Source of the DNA: Pieris napi
Taxonomy: Eukaryota; Arthropoda; Insecta; Lepidoptera; Pieridae
Length of the DNA stretch: 64,000 nucleotides
Assembly (NCBI RefSeq): GCF_905475465.1
Contig: NC_062245.1
Span: 10,602,001-10,666,000, forward strand
Direction of reading: 5' to 3'
Shown: positions 45,201-55,445 of the stretch, piece after piece
Position numbering within the stretch: the first letter of the stretch is position 1
How the letters are laid out: each line of letters begins with the position of its first letter
Notes under the pieces: model-generated
Databases searched by the model: none
What the model saw: only the letters and a program-made list of their open reading frames with translations
Told to the model about the DNA's origin: nothing
Program-made: the position numbers and the translations under genes

Positions 45201-47126
45201 ACCAATTACAATAATTTCGAATTTTATTACTATCAATAGGTAAATTATTCTAAAATTTTACACATAAATAAAATTCGGCGCTATTCAAGAGAAGAGCAAA
45301 TCTTTTAGGGAAAAAAAATCAAACGCCTGTATTTTTAAAAAATATTTTTTACCCTATGTTCATCGCCCCCATAGTTTTTAGTTTCACTTAGAAATCGAGT
45401 GTTTAAATACCGGCGAAACAATATTTTATCTGGCTAAAGAGTTCTTTGCTGGCATAATGAATAACTTTCAGAAGCCTGGTCTCCATACTTTGATAACGTG
45501 AAAGAGGCGTGGGAGAAACGAAACCATCCCAACCTACTCTTTTTGTGTTATGAAGACATGAGAAAGGTAATATGCTTCCTTAATAATAAACTTCTTTGCC
45601 TGTTTGTGATTTACGATTTTTACTTTGTTAACCTATGTCGGACATAAACGCGAATCTAACACATTATTTCCGTAACTCGATATTTCGAGTGCAACAGCAG
45701 TTGTTGTAACTGCTAATATTTAAATGAATCTAAAACCATTACTGGTACTTGTTTTAGTACAATGTACTTCTAACTACCCAGCTGAAGCTAATTCGGACAT
45801 CATATGATTTTATGGTAATATAGATTTAGTCAGAACCAATTGACAACTGACAATCATAGATTATAAACACAGGTCATAGAGCTGAGCTTAATAAAAATAG
45901 TTGCCCGTCACTCTTAATATATCAAACTGATAAACTGTTGACGACCTATTTTGGCCTAGTGGCTTTATGGTACGACTCTCATCCCTGGGTTCGTAGGTTA
46001 ATTCCCCGGCTGTGCACTGATATACTTTCTTTCTGTGTGCGTATTTCACATTCGCTCGAACGGTGAAGGAAAACATAGTGAGGAAATCGAAGGAATCGGC
46101 GGAATCGACAGAATGTGTCAGGTACATGAGGCTGATCACCTACATGCCTATTAGATTGACAAATGATCATGTAACAGATTCAGACATCTGAGGCCCAGAC
46201 CTAAAAAGGTTGTAGTGCCACTGATTTATTTTTATGTTAAATTATTATTTTAAGGATCTTGGATCATCTGTACGTCGAGTTTGTGATTTCTTTGGCAAGA
46301 AATATTCCGATGATCAAATAGCTAAATTGTGTGATCATCTCACTTTTGATAACTTCAAAAATAATCCTTCTGTCAATTACGATCTCATGAAGAAGATTGG
46401 ATTAATGCATACTGATAAGGAATTCGTAAGAAAAGGTCGGTTAATTATTAATAACCTTTAATTAGAATTACTGAGTCTTTACTTTCTCCCATTTAGTGGT
46501 ATATTAGTTAAGTTGTCTTATAATAAATATAAACCAGTATGTACTCGTATTAGAAATGTTTTTGCACTTTGCCACGAGATGGTATTAAAAATATTTAATT
46601 AAAGTTTAATAATTTGGGGGTAATTAAATAATTGAAATAAAACACTATTTTGACCGGATTGAAGTTATGTATTATTATAAATTTACAACTATTTGACATA
46701 ATTTTAAATTTATCCGACGTTTCGCGTGCTTTACAGCGTGCGTGGTCACCGTGACCGCGAAACGTCGGATAAATTTAAAATTATGTCAAATAGTTGTAAA
46801 TTTATAATAATACATAACTTCAATCCGGTCAAAATAGTGTTTTATTTCAATGAATAAAAGTTATGTCAATCAAAGACAATTAAATAATTGTTTTTAAAGT
46901 CTGTCCTAAGTTTGTTGATATACAATTTTAATGGATTAGTACTTAATTATTGAAATTTACAGTGATTTGAGGACGTTTTTTTAAAATGTATTAGCTTCGA
47001 TTTATCCTTACAGGTAAGACAGGTGGTTGGCGTGAGTACTTTGATGAAGAGATGACAGCTGAAGCAGATAGATGGATAGAGGAAAATCTACGCGATACAG
47101 ATTTACGCTTTCCAAGCATGCAGTAA
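39276..47126 (+). CDS. Cytosolic sulfotransferase 1 (333 aa)
   Basis: Exons: 39,276-39,351; 42,660-42,782; 43,101-43,200; 44,245-44,558; 45,472-45,566; 46,255-46,435; 47,014-47,126. All GT-AG, phases consistent, 1,002 nt. It transfers sulfonate from PAPS to small hydroxyl or amine substrates. Visible landmarks are the 5'-phosphosulfate loop SYPRSGTTW (62-70), KTHLPLS with the catalytic H150, the 3'-phosphate site VARDPRDAIVSFYH (R170, S178), and the PAPS motif RKGKTGGW (295-302). There is no signal peptide, so it is cytosolic. The usual insect length is 300-350. It is the most diverged of the three tandem copies. Intron 1 (3.3 kb) and introns 3, 4 and 6 are swollen by transposons. The substrate cannot be read from sequence; lepidopteran relatives act on retinoids, phenols or steroids. 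Confidence 0.93.
40232..40389. mobile_element. Fold-back element with inner palindrome
   Basis: Arms begin aataccacaagagcttcaaa (40,232) and end with the complement at 40,389, mismatches few. Inside lies the 20-bp palindrome atagtcgtcatgacgactat at 40,294-40,313. It lies in intron 1 of sulfotransferase 1. The minus-strand frame across it is incidental. Confidence 0.65.
40398..40624. mobile_element. Second fold-back element, adjacent
   Basis: Left arm 40,398-40,438 (ttatttttccgacccaaatg...) and right arm 40,582-40,624 (atggtgcaattctattggcc...gtcggaaaaataa) are inverted copies differing at a few bases. The unpaired centre is about 140 bp. Confidence 0.65.
41160..41310 (-). repeat. Dispersed repeat, inverse of 32,805-32,960
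   Basis: The shared words (ggctttttctctc, ttgccgatgagtagggatgc, gacgtggaataagtg, ccataataaacat) occur in reverse complement at 32.8 kb. Confidence 0.55.
41365..41700 (+). repeat. Dispersed repeat, inverse of 34,010-34,420
   Basis: It starts tactagctgaccgggcgt, continues through gttttgccatgtatattatt and ends near aactgtgacacgagaatttt. An inner simple run (ataaat)n lies at 41,520-41,540. Intron 1 of sulfotransferase 1. Confidence 0.6.
41835..42015 (+). repeat. Worn SINE body
   Basis: tatcgtgagaaaatcggcat, then cacctacttgtctat, parallel 52,930-53,020 and the central part of the gactctcatccctg SINE family. The ends are lost. Confidence 0.4.
42165..42305 (-). repeat. SINE 3' half, minus strand
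   Basis: The reverse complement carries cagcctgacac-type, attagattaacaaatgatca, and the 3' end aaggttgtagcgccattga of the SINE family at 784-1,040. It abuts a GC-rich block at 42,306. Confidence 0.6.
42306..42570. repeat. GC-rich block of unknown origin
   Basis: Strongly GC-rich compared with its surroundings. It has two cacacgatgcg words (42,314 and 42,395) and several ccgc or gcggtg words. Two overlapping plus frames and their arginine-rich products are by-products of the composition. Probably a mobile insert beside the SINE. Intron 1 of sulfotransferase 1. Confidence 0.35.
43508..44150 (-). repeat. Mobile element, related to 54,866-55,445
   Basis: Intron 3 of sulfotransferase 1. Read in reverse it matches the element after sulfotransferase 2: gaagtgaaaacttctttagc, ggaatgggtaaaaa, actcgcgtcaggacacg, gacgcgaataaaaaatgg, caattcgtgcaaaattatt and gcacaacgttaatattcaag. 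The first two of these blocks occur twice here (near 43,690-43,790 and 44,050-44,140), so one end is duplicated. The 372-bp tandem units seen at 55.4-57.0 kb are absent. Confidence 0.65.
44578..44775 (-). repeat. LINE 3' fragment in intron 4 of sulfotransferase 1
   Basis: The minus strand shows the caagcgcgctaccggac-like counterpart of the family's gagggctcgcgag block and the FKKRA-like end. The exon 4 frame reads through the donor at 44,559 into this copy, which makes an artefactual longer frame. Confidence 0.6.
45948..46232 (+). repeat. Near full-length SINE beside an exon
   Basis: It starts near ttttggcctagtggct (box A-like), then gactctcatccctggg, ggctgtgcact, gaacggtgaaggaaaaca, ggctgatcacctac, attagattgacaaatgatca, and ends ggttgtagtgccactgattt. 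About 285 bp, the fullest copy of the family here. It ends about 20 bp before the exon 6 acceptor of sulfotransferase 1 (46,254). Confidence 0.75.
46632..46850. mobile_element. Perfect 95-bp inverted repeat element
   Basis: 46,632-46,726 and 46,756-46,850 are exact reverse complements over all 95 bases. The 29-base centre contains a further small hairpin (ggtcac/gtgacc). It lies in intron 6 of sulfotransferase 1, with no coding content and no clear target duplication. Confidence 0.9.
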
Positions 47127-47176
47127 ATAGAAAAGGAATAATCTTATTAAGTTAAAATCTTATAATGTTAAGTAAT

Positions 47177-47195
47177 AATAAATAATATTAATAAA
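47177..47195 (+). terminator. Polyadenylation signals of sulfotransferase 1
   Basis: AATAAA at 47,177-47,182 and again at 47,190-47,195, about 50-65 bases after the stop. Confidence 0.55.
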
Positions 47196-47784
47196 TGCTT
47201 ATTTATTTTAATTACATGAAATCGTGTTATTATTTAACCCTATAATTTCAGCTAATATTTTAGTTTATTAAATGTATTAGCGATTATAATCTACGGCTAC
47301 AATTACTGCGACAAGTTGTCGCCGAAAACGAATAATTGCTTGTTAAATAAAAAAACTGGTTTAACACGTTAACATGTATTTTATTATGTAATTTATAATG
47401 CTTCATTTTATGAACTGACTGGATATAATGAAATGACTAAAAAAGCAGTTAGAGCAAAGTTATGCTTAACCAAGTACATAAGAATTCAATCAATCAAAAT
47501 ACGTTTATTCAGTTTAGATGCGTCTTATCAATGTCAAAAACGTTTATTAAATTCGCGAAAGAGCAAGACAACGCCATCCGTTCGAGGCGTAGCAAAACTA
47601 CCAGGAGGCCTTGTTCTGAGAAGAACGGGCAAGAAACTCAGCAAGTTTTACCTTTTTAATTACTTGGTTAAGTTAACTCATTCCTATTTACTCCGTTAAG
47701 TATACATTTTTAAATGCAAAACGCAACTACTTATTACGTGTACGTATTATTTTACCTACACAAACCAATCTTACTTAGGCTTAG

Positions 47785-47910
47785 AGTTCTTCAAGAAAAG
47801 AGCAATTCTTAAAGTGCCGGCAATGCACCTGCGAGTCTTCTGGCAATGTGAGTGTCCATGGGCGGCGATATCACTTAACATCAGGTGAGCCTCCTGCCCA
47901 TTTGCCTATT
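47785..47910 (+). repeat. LINE 3' fragment
   Basis: tcaagaaaagagcaattctt through atgggcggcgatatcactta and caggtgagcctcctgcccat, the same 3' end as at 50,840-50,955. Confidence 0.6.
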
Positions 47911-48439
47911 AAATAAAAATATCCTGTCTACAATGAATTATGTTCTTATTGGGACTTGCAAACTTCAAGTAGTAAACCGTAGTATTATTTCGTTTACAGT
48001 TTTTGTAAACGAAATAATTATTTTATATCTATGAATTACACGTATTATATTGTATTAAAATAGGTGTGCAGTGGTTAATATAATTCAATTAGTTAGTTAG
48101 TTTCTTGAGATATAAATTAAATTAGAAATTAGTGGAAGAGGTTTAATGTTGTCTGTATGATTTAAGGGTCCATGAATTTAGGATGCATTATGTAATTATG
48201 CACTTCTTACAATTTTTTCTCACAGTGGTTGCCTGGAAGATATCGCTTAAAAGCAAAAAGATCGCCAGTTGTTCCTTTTGTTTAAATATTTTAATGGTAC
48301 TGCATTTCTGTATTATTGCAACGAAGTTCTAAATATAAAAGACTCCTTCAAGTAAATTTTAATGAAGATTGGAGGTTAGTTTTGGTCAAAATCAAAAGTA
48401 AAAAATAATTGAATCATATAGGTAACTCAATGTACACTT

Positions 48440-48600
48440 ATGAACGTCAAAAAAATAAATGTATATGAAATGCTTCTAATTTTACATTTAGTGCCAGTTG
48501 TCAAATCAAGGGCGTAGAACGAAAGAGAAGAACTGGTAATAAACTCTCCGCCACTCTTTTTAATCGCCATGTTTTTTTTACACAATGTTTGTAAGGAGCT
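48440..48600 (+). repeat. Dispersed repeat
   Basis: tgaacgtcaaaaaaataaat, ttgtcaaatcaagggcgtag, ctctccgccactcttttta. Its inverse lies at 37,310-37,414 and 57,885-58,010. Confidence 0.5.
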
Positions 48601-48979
48601 GCAACCATTTTAATTTTTAAACTCTTTCAAGTGTACTTGAAACAGGTTAACCTTCTACTACTACCACTGTACACAGCGCACCTATTACCCGTCTAAAATC
48701 CTAAAACATTTTCCTCATTCCTTAACTGATATGCCACTTTCAATTAATATAAACGTAGCTTATTAATAAGATAGCAATCAATGAGATTAACGTCATAATA
48801 CGATAATTGTATATGTTTATAAATTTTGTATCTAAATGACGATGCACTTTTAGCGAATTAAATAAGCCACAGGATTTTATACCCCTAGTATATGTGTAAT
48901 TAATAATAATAAATTTTTGACATAGGTCATAATTTTAAAAGAATATAATATGTATGGAAAATGGGCTTATTTTTGACTA

Positions 48980-49808
48980 ATATTCTGTTCTATACAAATT
49001 GTACGGCGCGCCGATACTTTCGAAGTGTCAAAAACTGACATTATCGAGTTGACGTTTACAAATTCTTAAAATACCTCGTATCAATTAATTGGTGTAAGGG
49101 GTAGATGAAGTATTATTGTGTAATAACGACGCGCTATACTTATACAAGTATATACTTGGTACTAAGCAAATAATTACTATGATTATTAATTCACCTTAAA
49201 GTTATCATGTGATCAGTACAATAAATATTGCGTTATAAATTATCGCTTGTTTACGAAAACTGCAACAATTGAAATCTATATGAAGCTGAATAGTTTGTTC
49301 GTCTGATGATTCAAAACAAAATTGTGTTGCATAGTTAATTTGTCACATTTTTATTGCTTTAACATCACGCTTATACCAATAGCAGCCTTGCGATTCTGTA
49401 ACTCAATTTTCGAACTCACACAGCGGTTTTCACAGCGGCGGTCGCGCACAAATCCGTCGTAAAGCAGTTATTGTTTATCAGAATGCCAAATCGTAAAATT
49501 ACTGCTTTACGACGGATTTGAGCGTGACCTCCGCTGTGAAAACTGCTGTGTGAGTTACAGAATCGCAAGGCAGCACACCATCAATGTGAAATGTTCCATG
49601 CTGAATTAGATTTTTAGGTATTACTGCACGCAGGTACACTTTATACATTTACCGATTATGTCCGAATCCAAGCTACATGCTATACTTAGTAAACATAATC
49701 TCTGATAACACTTGAAAAAAGATAATCACATATGTAATATTTTATGCAAAGAAAGTGGCATTTTAATTTATCAGCGGTTTTGATAGGTCGTTAAAAAGGT
49801 TTAGCAAA
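48980..49808 (+). promoter_or_regulatory. 5' flank of sulfotransferase 2, shared with sulfotransferase 3
   Basis: Blocks such as ccgatactttcga, cgacgcgctata, caagtatatacttggtac, caaataattactat, gataacacttgaaaaaagat and ttagcaaaatg recur in order at 57,325-57,792. The promoter was therefore duplicated with the gene. Conserved blocks within a diverged surround are candidates for regulatory sites. No standard core motif is certain. Confidence 0.5.
49386..49570. mobile_element. Fold-back element, copy 1 (CCTTGCGATTCTGTAACTC family)
   Basis: Imperfect long arms begin ccttgcgattctgtaactca and end with the complement. Both arms contain the cagcggttttcacagcgg-type block and ccgtcgtaaagcag. It lies between sulfotransferases 1 and 2, inside the 5' flank of gene 2 and absent from that of gene 3. 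Confidence 0.75.
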
Positions 49809-52800
49809 ATGATCAACGAAAACTATCCATATGAAATTAAAGTTGTGGAAATGGAAGTAGAAGGAACTGCACATAAGTTTCCAGGTTAGTATTTGGGCGG
49901 TTAAATTAGTGGCAGAGAGTTTCTTACCAGCCTTGCCATTCTGTAACTCACTTTTCGAACTCACACAGCGGTTTTCGCATCGGCGGTCGCTCTCAAATCA
50001 GTCGTGAAGCAGTCATTTTATGATTTGGCATTCTGATAAGATGGGAGCTTGTGGTTTATTGTTAATCAGAATGCCAAATCATAAAATGACTGCTTCACGA
50101 CTGATTTGAGAGCCGTCGCTGATGCGAAAACCGCTGTGTGAGTTCGAAAAGTGAGTTACAGAATCGCAAGGCAGTACTGTTCACCCGATTTGGATCTGGT
50201 AGAAAATGCGAATTTAGGATATTCTCATTTTTGTATGTGAAGATATATACCTTTATGAACACATGATGGTGAAATTGGGTTGGTTAATGGTTAGGCCTTG
50301 TCGTACTATTACTAGACCAAATACAGATGGTGCTAGAGAAGGGACAATTTAAAAGTACTCATAACCGACGAATGACGTTCAGTTTCGCGGTCATTTGGAA
50401 AGAAAGACTAAGTTAACCTTTAAGAAGCTTGCTAAGCACAGCAAAGCGAACTGGTACTTATCCCGGGCCATCGCTTGCAACTCTATAAAGCACAAATTCA
50501 GCCCCAGATGGAGTACTTTTCTCACCTCTGGGCGGGAATTCCCCAGTACCAGCTCCTTCCGCTTGACCGTATTCACGAAAAGCGATTCGAATCGTCGACA
50601 AACAGTCACTTTCTTGGGGTGGGATCTCTCTGCATCTACCACGAAGAGTGTTCAAAGGAGTTGTTCGGAATAATACTTGCAGCTGAGTTTCATCATCGGA
50701 CGTCAAGGTAGAACACAAAATACCATCCGTATCACCTTGACGTCCGTCGTTCCGAGCGTTTCTTAAGGCAATTTTTGCCGTGCACCGCCACTATGTGGAA
50801 CCAGCTGCCCACTGAAACAATTCAACTTAGTGTCGTTCCTATTCTTAAAAGGCCGGCAGCGCGCTTGTGAGCTTCTGGCAGGGATAGTGTCCATGGGCGG
50901 CGGTATCACTTAACATCAGGTGAGCCTCCTGCCTGTTTGCCTCCTGTAACATATAAAAAGAAGAGCTTGCATGGTGAATGTCATGAAAGTTCCCTTCGGT
51001 AAAAAGGCGTGATAATATAATAAAAAATAATTTGATTTGATTTATTTTGAATCAGTTTATAATCTCATACAAATTTAGAATAACATATTTTTAGCAAATA
51101 CTGGCCTTGATTTAATTTAAATTTTACAGTAATTGTTCGCGTAGGACCTAAGGGCTATGTGTTTCCCGAAAATTTTAAACATGCAGCGGCCGATATTTAT
51201 AATATGGAAGTCAAGTCAAGTGACATTTTTGTCGCCAGTTTCCCAAGATCTGGTAAGATAGTGTATCATTATCGTCATTATAATAACATTTATCAAAGTT
51301 TTTCGATACATGAAATATATTACTAAATTATTTTATTTGAATTCATTTACTACTTGGGATTGCAAATGGATTATGCCAATTTTGATGTGTTTGACATAGA
51401 TAAAAGAACATAAAATATAATTTAATTTTAACACATGTTCATTACTTATATGTATAGTTCCACTTTCTCTTTACATTGAAGTCAATATAACTGTAATAGC
51501 TTTATTTTATTTTTGTCGAAAAAATCGAAAATCTATCTGGCAAAATCTGAAAGATACAATTTCGATATAAGAAAATCATTTCAATTCAATTTATTTAAGG
51601 AACGACGTGGACTCAGGATATGGTTTGGCTGATAGTGTCTGATTTAGACTACGAAAGAGCATTGAATATACCACTAACAGAGAGATATGCTTTTCTTGAG
51701 TATGTATGACATGACGACTAATTATTGCTTATAAAAAAATAGGAATAAATACTATTAATAAAATTTTCTGGCTTTGCGGTTATATTAGTAGCTATAAATT
51801 ATGTTAGTAACAATATCGCATGGATTGTATTTAGTTAGTTATTTTTTTCCTAGTATAAAGTCCACAAAAAAGAGTGCGACTTTTTAGGAATTAAATATAT
51901 ATAGCTATATCTAGCCTATACAGTAATTATGGCTAATCAGTATATCTTATGTAGACTTAATTTTTTACAATACTAGTGAATAGCTTAAACTATTAATGAA
52001 GCATTCATTAATAGTGTTCTTTAATGTTTTGACTCTATGTTCGTGTGTCCGAGATACCGCACTTGCACTTATATTCTCTACACTAGGTTTACTCAAAAGA
52101 TTTAGTTCTCTTTAGGCGTTTTATTGCTAGTTTAATTAAATACTGAATTTAATCACTCTTTTTACTTCAGAGTAGAAGAACACAATTTGCCAAAAGAACG
52201 AAATAGTTATTAAGTTAAAAGAATGCAATAAGAAATATTTTATTTTATAAGAAGGGGTCAAAAATGTACGTAATATCCTCACAGGGTAAGGTAAAGGTTA
52301 AAATTAAGCTTGTGACTGACTTTATGTTCATTGATAGTGAAACATACAAAATTTTTTTACAGATTTTTTTCAAATTTTGATGATGAACTAAAAAAGAAAT
52401 TATTCGACATCAATAAGGACGACGAGGCGAAGCTCAAAGAATTTGAACTTCTTTTTAAACCGGCGACAGAGATATTGGAAACCACACCATCTCCACGGTT
52501 CATAAAGACCCACCTGCCACTCTCCTTGATGCCACGGAAGGCTCTTGAAGCCAAGGTAGTATATGTGGCAAGAGATCCGCGGGATGCAATCGTCTCTTTG
52601 TATCATTTAGTAAATTCAATGAGATTTATGAACCTGGACGGAGATTTTAAAGCATTTTGGAAGACGGTTGTAAACAATTCTCGTAAGTAGAAGTTAATCT
52701 TAAATATTTTTTTTAAAATCCTGGATAAAAAATAATTGGTGCAGTGCTGCAACAATTTTGAGATACAGAAAACAAACAATCAAACCATAGTTAACAAACC

Positions 52801-54742
52801 ATTATCGCCATAAAATGTTGATATATGTAATGCAGAAGCAGTGTTATCCTAGAGGCTTGCGTCCGACCCTGAGATTTAAATCGAGCCTTTCAATCTTGCT
52901 TTCTTTGGCCTTCATCGTAGAAGGCTAATATCGTGAGAAAGCCGGCATGTTCGAAGCCCAAAAATCGACGACATGTGTCAGACACAGAAGTATACCTACC
53001 TATCTATAAAAAAAAATCAAACCAACGCACGTAATCTGAGGCCAACCTACATAGGGTTGTAGCGCCATACTAAATTATATCTTGTGCGCCGGATTGTGTC
53101 TAATAAAGAACCTTACGTCTACAGTATCTTTACTTACCAACGGTAGCTTGTTACGTATAGTTGATGATGACAGCAATAATTGTTTCAAGTTCGAAGGTAT
53201 AATCACATAAATTAACATCAGATAAACATATGCAGACCTAAACACAATGATAAATATCCAACAATTTATAGAACCCTGGACGCCATATTTCGATAACGTA
53301 AAGGAGGCATGGGAAAAGCGTGATCATCCGAACATGCTGTTTTTATTCTACGAAGACATGAGAAAGGTATAATTTCAATTTACTTATGTTTATAAAAATT
53401 ATAAATATGTACTTGAATGTAATGATCACCCGGAAACCGAAACAGATCCTTAATTACGGCCATTAATGCAGAAATTGCGGCAATAGATGGCGTTAATATA
53501 CATTTCAGTTTCATCATAATAAACAATAGTTATCTGTGAACTTGGTGTGGCAGTCGTTAGCTTACCACGATGGCTCATGGGAGAACACTCTCAGGATACC
53601 GATGCCTAACATGATGTATCAATAATGCCCTATCTTGTATCTTATCGTATCTCAGTACTCTCAGGTATCGTATCTTGACCCTTTTCCGATGGCTTAAAAC
53701 CGACATTTGGGGTCTTAGTAAACATACCTGACGCACTGCAAGACCTCGGCAAGCCCAATAGCAACCTAAACTTGTTGTTATACTGAATACGGAGCGTATT
53801 CAGCGTTAAAGAGTTACTTTATTTAGAGTTTAGGTTTTTTATTGGCAGAATGTACGGGGCAAAAGTTGTAGGTGCATAAGGCTACACCAAGTCACCTGTA
53901 AATTATGATGTATTTCTCATATATTGCAGGATCTGCCTTCAGTTGTACGCCGCGTTTCAGATTTCTTCGGCAAAGAATATAATGAGAAAGAAATAGCGCG
54001 GCTCTGTGACCATCTCAGTTTTGACAATTTTAAGAAGAACCCTTCAGTTAATTACGATCTTATGAAGGAGCTTGGATTAATGTATACTGATAAAGATTTT
54101 ATTCGAAAAGGTATATTTCTTATAATTAATAAAAAACGTCTTTGTTTCCGGTTGAAGCTAAACTGCCTAGGAAATGAAATACCAAAAATACATTTTCACT
54201 TTATTGGATACTCTCTTAACCTAAATATTCTTATAGGCTAATTTACTGAAATCTCAAAATAAGTTAGATTGTAATGAATGATATGCTAATGTCGCTTAGC
54301 TAATCATGGTTGACAATGATTAACGCCGTTGACAATATGGTTATTAGAAATATCCCGGGAGATTCTACCAATAAATTATTTCGATTCTCAGTATATCAAA
54401 ATACATATTTACCAATGGCTCTACAACCTTATAGGTCATCAGGTAAAAAAAAGTGAATAGTGCCTGGGCGCGTCAATTTATTCTAAGATGGTTTCAGTTG
54501 CCATTAATGCACAGTTCAAAACGAACGGCCTCAGGTTTGAGAATCGCACTCTAAGCCATTGCACATTTAACATTTATCATAATTTAGAAAGCAAACCCCA
54601 AATCCAAATTAATAATTATTGTATCACAGGAAAGTCTGGGGGTTGGCGTGATTACTTTGATGAGGAGATGACGGCAGAAGCAGACAAATGGATTGAGGAA
54701 AATCTACGTGACACAGATCTGTGCTTTCCCAGCATGCAATGA
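49809..54742 (+). CDS. Cytosolic sulfotransferase 2 (335 aa)
   Basis: Exons: 49,809-49,884; 51,130-51,252; 51,600-51,699; 52,363-52,682; 53,272-53,366; 53,930-54,110; 54,630-54,742. All GT-AG, 1,008 nt, phases identical to gene 1. Key sites: SFPRSGTTWTQD (PAPS loop), FIKTHLPLSLMP (catalytic His), VARDPRDAIVSLYH (3'-phosphate site), RKGKSGGW near the C-terminus. An acidic and lysine-rich stretch (DINKDDEAKLKEFELLFKP) precedes the catalytic block. PAPS-dependent sulfonation of a small substrate in the cytosol is expected. Exon 3 differs from gene 3 at only two synonymous positions, while the introns are strongly diverged. Intron 1 holds a fold-back element and a LINE fragment. Confidence 0.94.
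49931..50171. mobile_element. Fold-back element, copy 2
   Basis: Intron 1 of sulfotransferase 2. Arms of about 105-110 bp are nearly perfect inverted copies around a 20-base centre, and match the arms of copy 1 at 49,386-49,570. Confidence 0.8.
50340..50955 (+). mobile_element. LINE reverse transcriptase C-terminus and 3' end
   Basis: The longest copy of the family. Plus-strand frames, with frameshifts, read LYKAQIQPQMEYFSHLWAG, then PQYQLLPLDRI, AEFHHRTSR, a HLDVRRS-like stretch, and end with a KGRQRA-like basic tail and the untranslated block ggcggtatcacttaacatca. I know these phrases from lepidopteran non-LTR reverse transcriptases. Dead copy in intron 1 of sulfotransferase 2. Confidence 0.8.
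52920..53075 (+). repeat. Worn SINE in intron 4 of sulfotransferase 2
   Basis: atatcgtgagaaagccggca, cgacgacatgtgtcagacac, and the 3' end gggttgtagcgcca match the body and end of the gactctcatccctg SINE family. Confidence 0.5.
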
Positions 54743-54832
54743 TTTTAAGCCGCATTAATTGAGATCTAAATTCACATTTGTATAATAACAATTATTATTA
54801 CTGTAAATGGTTTATGTTATACAACATTTGTT

Positions 54833-54838
54833 AATAAA
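54833..54838 (+). terminator. Polyadenylation signal of sulfotransferase 2
   Basis: AATAAA about 90 bases after the stop codon and just before the mobile element at 54,866. Confidence 0.6.
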
Positions 54839-54865
54839 TTATAAGTTGTCTGATAATTTTATTGA

Positions 54866-55445
54866 AGTGAAAACTTCTTTAGTGGCGTTGTACACTTTTT
54901 TTGGAATGGGTAAAAAAATTTAAACTCGCGTCAGGTTACGTGTCCTGATCGAAAATTTGTAAGACGGTTTTTTTTTAAAGGATTATGAACCTTCGTTCTG
55001 TATTGTTACGGTTTTAATTAATTTGTCTCTTTCCTCAGATACATTGATGTATGTGGAGTTGGACCTTAAGTCAATACATCAAGGTTTAATTTTGCGAAAC
55101 GTCTTAAGCTTTATGTATTAACGATTTGATCAGACTGACGCGAATAAAAAATGGCAACTTAAAAAATAGTGAATTTTCCTAATTGAATTATTAAATACTA
55201 ATTTTAATTATTTTGTGTAGGATTCCTAAGACGGATGGAGAGTAGACAACTGTAACAAAAACATTTAATATAAATTGTCATGTTTGTGTACGATAGCGCA
55301 ATAAATAAATATTGTATTATACAATATACATAAATGATAGTACTTTTATACTATTAATTAAAGCAATTCGTGCAAAATTATTCCGTAACCATTCCACAAT
55401 ATCAAAAATGCACAACGTTAATATTCAAGTTTTCACTTCTGCCGG
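54866..55445 (+). repeat. Mobile element feeding into a tandem array
   Basis: Starts gaagtgaaaacttctttagt and matches the inverse of 43,508-43,790 and beyond. Its far end (gcacaacgttaatattcaag, 55,410) runs straight into the first 372-bp unit. Non-coding. Its palindromic terminus is shared with other elements in the window. Confidence 0.65.

Larger units (their letters stand above)
47200..48985. other. Gap between sulfotransferases 1 and 2, repeat debris
   Basis: No gene. Around 47,430-47,700 two overlapping frames carry RRPCSEKNGQETQQ-type text, which I take to be a dispersed repeat. A LINE 3' fragment is at 47,785-47,910, a LINE tail at 48,150-48,300, and a dispersed repeat at 48,440-48,600. 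Confidence 0.55.

Noticed and set aside
47433..47699. Overlapping frames with RRPCSEKNGQETQQ-like text as a gene
   Set aside because: Two competing frames over the same bases, no start context, no splice partners; the phrase is one I associate with dispersed lepidopteran repeats.
50391..50718. Minus-strand frames opposite the LINE fragment
   Set aside because: They are shadows of the plus-strand reverse transcriptase C-terminus.
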